Shown here: piece after piece, positions 13,020 to 17,202 of the stretch
Layout of the letters: every line of letters starts with the position of its first letter
How positions within the stretch are numbered: the first letter of the stretch is position 1
DNA from: CAYGTS01 sp964352905
GTDB taxonomy: Bacteria > Pseudomonadota > Gammaproteobacteria > JAHCLG01
Direction: 5' to 3'
Length of the DNA: 17,202 nt
NCBI GenBank assembly: GCA_964352905.1
Contig: CAYGTS010000044.1
Span: 1 to 17,202, forward strand
Notes under the pieces: model-generated
What the model saw: only the letters and a program-made list of their open reading frames with translations
Database searches by the model: none
What the model was told of the DNA's origin: nothing
Made by a program: the position numbers and the translations under genes

Positions 13020-13948
13020 TTCCTATCGCCGCGTTATGCCTTTATTACAATTTGGGTGAGCCATTAGGCGATCTTAAAAAAATTAGAGGGGGTTTTCTGC
13101 ATCAGATTTGGCAAATCGCAACAACAACCGGCCAGTATTGTATTAAAAAATTAAACCTTAATCCAACCCCTGAAAATTTACAGCATATCCAACAGTATCA
13201 CGCTATCACGCAAGCATTCCAAGCCAAAGGAGTTTATGCTTTACCTGCGAACACCATTAATAATCAAGCTTATTGCCAAATCAATGAGGATGTTTATTTA
13301 GTTTTTCCGTGGATACAGGGCCACGTTTTAACGCCTGCTACAACAACCTCATATTATGCTAACAAAATGGCGCAAGTATTAGCGCAATTGCATACTGCAA
13401 ATATTACAGCTGAAATTACCCATGCAGCTGCTTGGGATCTTAAGCCTCTTGCTTGGCAAGCATTAGGAGCGACTGCGCCCCAAATTGCAGCAAGATTACC
13501 GCAAATTTTAAACTGGCAGCAATTATACGATGAACATCGTGATGCTTTTACTGAAAATCTAATTATCAGTCACCGCGATCTTTATTCGCAAAATGTGATT
13601 TGGCAAGAGGCGCGAGCAGTAATTATTGATTGGGAAGGCGCGGGTTGGATCCATCCGCAGATTGAAATATTTAATTTGGCAATAAACTGGTCTGGGTTTG
13701 TCAGTGGAAATTTTGATCAAGCAATTTTTGAAAATATCATTAGCACATATCAAGCTGCAGCAAATACTCACTTTGCACTGCGTGCGCCTGTCATTTATGC
13801 CAGCTTTGGTAGTTGGTTAGGTTGGCTGCAGTATAATATCTTGCGCTTAGTTCAAGACCAACCCGCCATTCAAACAGTAGCATTAAATGAAATACACAGT
13901 TGTTTAAGAAATTTGGCACGATTGGATCAGCTTGCTGCCCGAAATTAG
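13016..13948 (+). CDS. APH-superfamily small-molecule kinase (ThiK/choline kinase-like)
   Basis: Protein-kinase-like fold phosphotransferase of the aminoglycoside phosphotransferase/choline kinase superfamily, 310 residues. Seen: an N-lobe with GGFLHQIWQIATTTGQYCIKK (nucleotide-binding loop and Lys), the catalytic loop SHRDLYSQNV (His186, Asp188, Asn193), and the metal-binding VIIDWEGAG (Asp205) followed by EIFNLAINW. The IDWExAG...E pattern resembles bacterial thiamine kinase ThiK. I place the start at 13016, where ATGA overlaps the transporter's stop; the frame is open upstream to 12974, but those codons lie inside the transporter gene. Coupling to a PnuC-type transporter suggests it phosphorylates the imported vitamin (thiamine, or less likely nicotinamide riboside, since known NR kinases have another fold). 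Choline or an aminoglycoside is also possible. Confidence 0.85.
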   Translation: MIPIAALCLYYNLGEPLGDLKKIRGGFLHQIWQIATTTGQYCIKKLNLNPTPENLQHIQQYHAITQAFQAKGVYALPANTINNQAYCQINEDVYLVFPWIQGHVLTPATTTSYYANKMAQVLAQLHTANITAEITHAAAWDLKPLAWQALGATAPQIAARLPQILNWQQLYDEHRDAFTENLIISHRDLYSQNVIWQEARAVIIDWEGAGWIHPQIEIFNLAINWSGFVSGNFDQAIFENIISTYQAAANTHFALRAPVIYASFGSWLGWLQYNILRLVQDQPAIQTVALNEIHSCLRNLARLDQLAARN

Positions 13949-13963
13949 GTTTTCTTTTCTTCC

Positions 13964-14118
13964 GTCATTGCGAACGAAGCGCGACAAGGGTTCGTGGCAT
14001 TGAGCGAGATGTTAAAGGCGATGTTGCTGAGTGGTACGACTAGCAAACACAGTGAAATGTTGCAAATTTAAAGATCCTCTCCCTGGATTGCTTTGTCGCT
14101 AACGCTCCTCGCAATGAC
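13964..14118. repeat. Palindromic GTCATTGCGA repeat (155 bp)
   Basis: Begins GTCATTGCGAACGAAGCGCG and ends with the complement of GTCATTGCGAGGAGCGTTAG, so the ends are imperfect inverted repeats of about 25 bp. It is preceded by TTCC, as are the related copies at 14129 and 17143. It takes up much of the 369-bp gap before ileS (13949-14317) and follows the kinase stop, where it could fold and end transcription. Such GTCATTGCGAG repeats recur in several host-associated proteobacteria. Confidence 0.7.
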
Positions 14119-14128
14119 AAGATTTTCC

Positions 14129-14185
14129 GTTATTACGAGCGCAGCGCGGTCCAGGGTTTGTGGCATTGAGCGAGACTTTAAAGGT
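14129..14185. repeat. Second, partial GTCATTGCGA-type repeat
   Basis: GTTATTACGAGCGCAGCGCG followed by GTGGCATTGAGCGAGA repeats the left half of 13964-14118 in the same orientation with changes. It stops where the solo element end at 14186 begins, as if interrupted by it. Confidence 0.6.
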
Positions 14186-14229
14186 GAGATTGCCCAAATA
14201 GGGCTGTTCCCAGCTACAGCGGGAATTAC
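14186..14229. repeat. Solo end of GTAA palindromic element
   Basis: Read inward from 14229 it gives GTAATTCCCGCTGTAGCTGG and then GAACAGCCC, the same variant as positions 1-51 and 2018-2058. The other arm is absent. It sits about 90 bp upstream of ileS. The remaining 14230-14317 holds the ileS leader; I see no convincing promoter hexamers. Confidence 0.65.
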
Positions 14230-14317
14230 TGGCAACACAATAATTTTATTGATGCCTAAAGCGACTCAGTCCATAATACAACCCTTTACCTGAAAAAAGT
14301 AATAACGAGAGCCGAAC

Positions 14318-17137
14318 ATGACTGACTATAAAGATACCTTGAATTTGCCGAATACTGCATTCCCCATGAAGGCGAATTTGGCGCAACGTGAGCCAGAAGT
14401 ACTGAAGCGTTGGCAAGAAGGGCAAATTTATCAGAAATTGCAACAACATTGGCAAGGGCGCGATAAATTCATTCTGCATGATGGCCCGCCTTATGCTAAC
14501 GGTAATCTTCATGTTGGGCATATGCTGAATAAGACGCTTAAAGATATCGTGCTTAAATCGCAAATGCTGAATGGTTATGCAACGCCGTATGTGCCAGGTT
14601 GGGATTGCCATGGTTTGCCGATTGAGCTTAATGTTGAAAAGAAAAAAGGTAAACCAGGGCAAAAGGTTTCAGCGACTGAATTTCGCCAAGCGTGCCGCGA
14701 TTATGCTAAGAACTGGGTGGCGGTACAAAGTGAAGAATTTCAGCGTTTGGGTGTTTTGGGTGATTGGAAAAATCCCTATCTCACTATGAATTATCATTAT
14801 GAAGCCAATATTGTGCGCGCCTTGGGCAAAGTCATTGAACGCGGTGATGTTAAACAAGGTCATAAGCCTGTGTATTGGTGTATCGATTGTGAATCGGCAC
14901 TGGCGCAAGCAGAAGTGGAATACAAAGACAAAGTATCAGAATCGATCACCGTGCGCTTTAAAGTTGTGGATGAGCAAGCCTTATTAACCTGTTTTAGTGA
15001 TCAATTCGAAAGTGGCCAGGGTGCGATTTCGATTCCAATTTGGACCACAACGCCATGGACTTTGCCTGCCAATGAAGCGGTGGCATTGCATCCCAAATTA
15101 CATTACGTATTAATTCAAGTTGATCATGCAATCAGTGAACGCTTTGTGATTGCAGCCACTTTGCAAGCGCAATTTGCCGCATTATTTGAAAATGCTACGG
15201 TTAAAATATTGGCTCAATGTGATGGCAGTGCACTTGAACATATTTTATTACAGCATCCCTTGCTGGATAAAACCGTACCGGTAGTTTTAGGTGATCACGT
15301 CACGGTTGATGCCGGCACAGGTGCAGTTCACACAGCGCCTGCGCATGGCCCCGATGATTATGCGATTGGTAAAAAATATAATTTAGCGATTGAAAATCCC
15401 GTGTTAGGCAATGGTTGCTATAAAAAAGATTTACCGCTTTTAGGTGGGCAATTTATTTTTAAAGCGAATACGCAAATCATTAACTTACTGGAAGAAAATC
15501 ACAGTTTAATTAAATTAGATCAAATTTCGCATAGCTATCCGCATTGTTGGCGGCATAAATCGCCGCTCATTTTTCGTGCGACACCACAATGGTTCATTAG
15601 TATGGATCAAGAAGGCTTGCGTGAAAAAGCCTTGCGCGAAATTAAAAATGTAAAATGGGTACCAGCGCACGGTGAAGCCCGTATTAGCACCATGGTGGAA
15701 AATAATCCGGATTGGTGTATTTCGCGACAACGTGTTTGGGGTACGCCTATTCCTGTTTTTTTACACAAAGAAACGCAAACTTTACACCCTAATACTCTTT
15801 CATTAATTGAAAAAGTGGCACAAAAAATTGAAGAGAGTGGCATTGAAGCATGGTACCAATTAGATACCGCGGAATTACTTGGTGACGATGCTCGTGATTA
15901 TGAAAAAAGTCACGACGTCTTAGATGTTTGGTTTGATTCTGGTGTGACGCACTTTTGCGTGTTAGCCAATACTCCCTCCCTGCAGTTTCCAGCGGATTTG
16001 TACTTAGAAGGTTCAGATCAGCATCGCGGTTGGTTTCAATCGTCGTTATTAACCTCGGTTGCCATGAATGATTGCGCACCGTATAAAACCGTGTTAACGC
16101 ATGGCTTTGTGGTTGATGAAAAAGGCTACAAAATGTCGAAATCTCTTGGCAATGTGGTTGCACCCGATAAAATTATTAAAACCTTAGGCGCGGATATTTT
16201 ACGCTTGTGGATTGCTGGTGCTGATTATCGTAATGATATTGCGTTGTCTGATCAAATTATTAAACGCAGCACCGATGCGTATCGCCGTATTCGTAATACC
16301 GCGCGTTATTTATTAGCCAATACCAATGATTTTGATCCAAAACAGCATTTAGTGGCTTTTGAAGAGATGCTAGCACTCGATCGCTATGCGGTGATGTTAG
16401 CTAAATCGTTACAACAAACCATTTGTGATGATTATAATAACTATCAATTTCATCAAATTTTTCAAAAAATTCATCACTTTTGTGCGGTGGATATGGGCAG
16501 TTTTTATTTGGATATCATTAAAGATCGCCAATATACCATGCCAACCCATTCGCGTGCACGCCGTTCAGCACAAACGGCGATGTATCATATTTTAGAAGCG
16601 TTTACCTTATGGATTGCACCTATCTTAACTTTTACAGCCGAAGAAATATGGCAATATTTACCGGGTGAGCGTGCTGATTCGGTCTTTTTTAGCGAGTGGT
16701 ATACGGGTTTTACCGCATTTAACGAAACTGAATTTAGCGCTGATTTTTGGCAACAGGTAATGAGTGTGCGTGATTGTGTTAATAAAGAAATTGAACATTT
16801 GCGCAATGTGGGGCAAATCGGATCAGCACTCGCTGCTAACGTAGTCCTATATTGTGATGAAACGCTTTATGAACAACTCGCGCTACTGGGTGACGAGTTG
16901 CGGTTTATTTTAATTACTTCTAGTGCTACATTATGCCCACTTGATAAAAAAGGGGATACAGCTGTTGCAACGATTTTACCGGGAGTATTTTTAAATATTA
17001 CAGCATCAAGCCAACCCAAATGCATTCGCTGTTGGCATCATCGTGAAGATGTGGGGCATAACAGCAAGCATCCTGAAATTTGTATGCGTTGCGTTGAAAA
17101 TATTGAGGGGCAGGGCGAGCAAAGGCAATTTGCTTAA
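14318..17137 (+). CDS. ileS: Isoleucyl-tRNA synthetase (IleS)
   Basis: Class I aminoacyl-tRNA synthetase that charges tRNA-Ile and edits valine. 939 residues, against 938 in E. coli. The HIGH motif is HVGH (65-68) in GPPYANGNLHVGH. The CP1 editing domain shows TTPWTLPANEAV and GTGAVHTAPAHGPDDY. The KMSKS loop is at 605-609. The C-terminal zinc ribbon has CIRC (Cys902, Cys905) and CMRC (Cys922, Cys925), so it is the bacterial type usually sensitive to mupirocin. The ATG has GAGAG about 7 nt upstream. lspA, its common downstream partner, does not follow immediately; a GTCATTGCGA repeat begins 6 nt after the stop. Confidence 0.98.
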   Translation: MTDYKDTLNLPNTAFPMKANLAQREPEVLKRWQEGQIYQKLQQHWQGRDKFILHDGPPYANGNLHVGHMLNKTLKDIVLKSQMLNGYATPYVPGWDCHGLPIELNVEKKKGKPGQKVSATEFRQACRDYAKNWVAVQSEEFQRLGVLGDWKNPYLTMNYHYEANIVRALGKVIERGDVKQGHKPVYWCIDCESALAQAEVEYKDKVSESITVRFKVVDEQALLTCFSDQFESGQGAISIPIWTTTPWTLPANEAVALHPKLHYVLIQVDHAISERFVIAATLQAQFAALFENATVKILAQCDGSALEHILLQHPLLDKTVPVVLGDHVTVDAGTGAVHTAPAHGPDDYAIGKKYNLAIENPVLGNGCYKKDLPLLGGQFIFKANTQIINLLEENHSLIKLDQISHSYPHCWRHKSPLIFRATPQWFISMDQEGLREKALREIKNVKWVPAHGEARISTMVENNPDWCISRQRVWGTPIPVFLHKETQTLHPNTLSLIEKVAQKIEESGIEAWYQLDTAELLGDDARDYEKSHDVLDVWFDSGVTHFCVLANTPSLQFPADLYLEGSDQHRGWFQSSLLTSVAMNDCAPYKTVLTHGFVVDEKGYKMSKSLGNVVAPDKIIKTLGADILRLWIAGADYRNDIALSDQIIKRSTDAYRRIRNTARYLLANTNDFDPKQHLVAFEEMLALDRYAVMLAKSLQQTICDDYNNYQFHQIFQKIHHFCAVDMGSFYLDIIKDRQYTMPTHSRARRSAQTAMYHILEAFTLWIAPILTFTAEEIWQYLPGERADSVFFSEWYTGFTAFNETEFSADFWQQVMSVRDCVNKEIEHLRNVGQIGSALAANVVLYCDETLYEQLALLGDELRFILITSSATLCPLDKKGDTAVATILPGVFLNITASSQPKCIRCWHHREDVGHNSKHPEICMRCVENIEGQGEQRQFA

Positions 17138-17142
17138 GTTCC

Positions 17143-17202
17143 GTCATTGCGAGGAGCTTGCGACGCGGCAGAGGTAAAGAACCACGATCTTGCAAAGTTT
17201 CA
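17143..17202. repeat. GTCATTGCGA repeat after ileS, cut by window end
   Basis: GTCATTGCGAGGAGCTTGCG preceded by TTCC, matching the end of the repeat at 13964-14118. It runs off the window. It may act as the 3' end structure of the ileS transcript. Confidence 0.6.

Noticed and set aside
14246..14662. 138-residue minus-strand frame over the ileS start
   Set aside because: Antisense to the conserved HVGH region of IleS; no support.

Overview
The window reads as the chromosome of a gammaproteobacterium of low to moderate GC. The mnmA-hflD pair, the guaB-guaA pair, and a YfaY-type CinA protein, TadA and IleS of enterobacterial length all fit this. The dense small palindromic repeats and broken gene copies suggest a host-adapted lineage such as Legionellales/Coxiellaceae. 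That placement is an inference; no rRNA or other decisive marker is present.

Layout. 1-4517 is a rearranged region. An intact eda (+) is followed by a beheaded copy of an AAA+/DUF4143 ATPase gene, an unrecognised 246-residue gene in a cassette bounded by direct repeats, a 3' fragment of hflD and a 3' fragment of eda. Then come the intact ATPase gene and the intact hflD (both -). The order equals two passes over an eda-ATPase-hflD unit, with the junction near 2418-2420. 4518-7350 continues on the minus strand with mnmA and an unusual FAD monooxygenase-like gene. 7589-11136 is a tight plus-strand operon guaB-guaA-tadA. A minus-strand CinA-family gene overlaps the tail of tadA. 12450-13948 is a translationally coupled pair: a PnuC-family vitamin transporter and an APH-fold kinase. 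14318-17137 is ileS.

Repeats. A family of about 180-bp palindromic, non-coding elements occurs as two complete copies (4533-4710, 12250-12428), two variant or shortened copies (2018-2175, 3825-3903) and several solo ends. Termini are GTAA or GTAT, and the best copy has a perfect 8-bp target duplication, which suggests mobilisation by an IS66-like transposase. The ends often lie on gene boundaries and supply stop codons. A second palindromic repeat, starting TTCCGTCATTGCGA, flanks ileS.

Functions. GMP synthesis (GuaB, GuaA) is joined to tRNA wobble editing (TadA). MnmA makes the 2-thio group of tRNA wobble uridine, and HflD is its usual operon partner. The PnuC-like transporter plus kinase suggest vitamin uptake with phosphorylation trapping (nicotinamide riboside or thiamine). 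Eda is a central carbon aldolase.

The most interesting signals are: (1) all nine differences I count between the fragments and the intact genes are synonymous, although the fragments look dead; (2) the flavoprotein carries two related helical insertions in two different places; (3) the palindromic element inserted in the mnmA-hflD junction so that its target duplication restores both the stop codon and the ribosome binding site; (4) the orphan-gene cassette; (5) the transporter-kinase pair.
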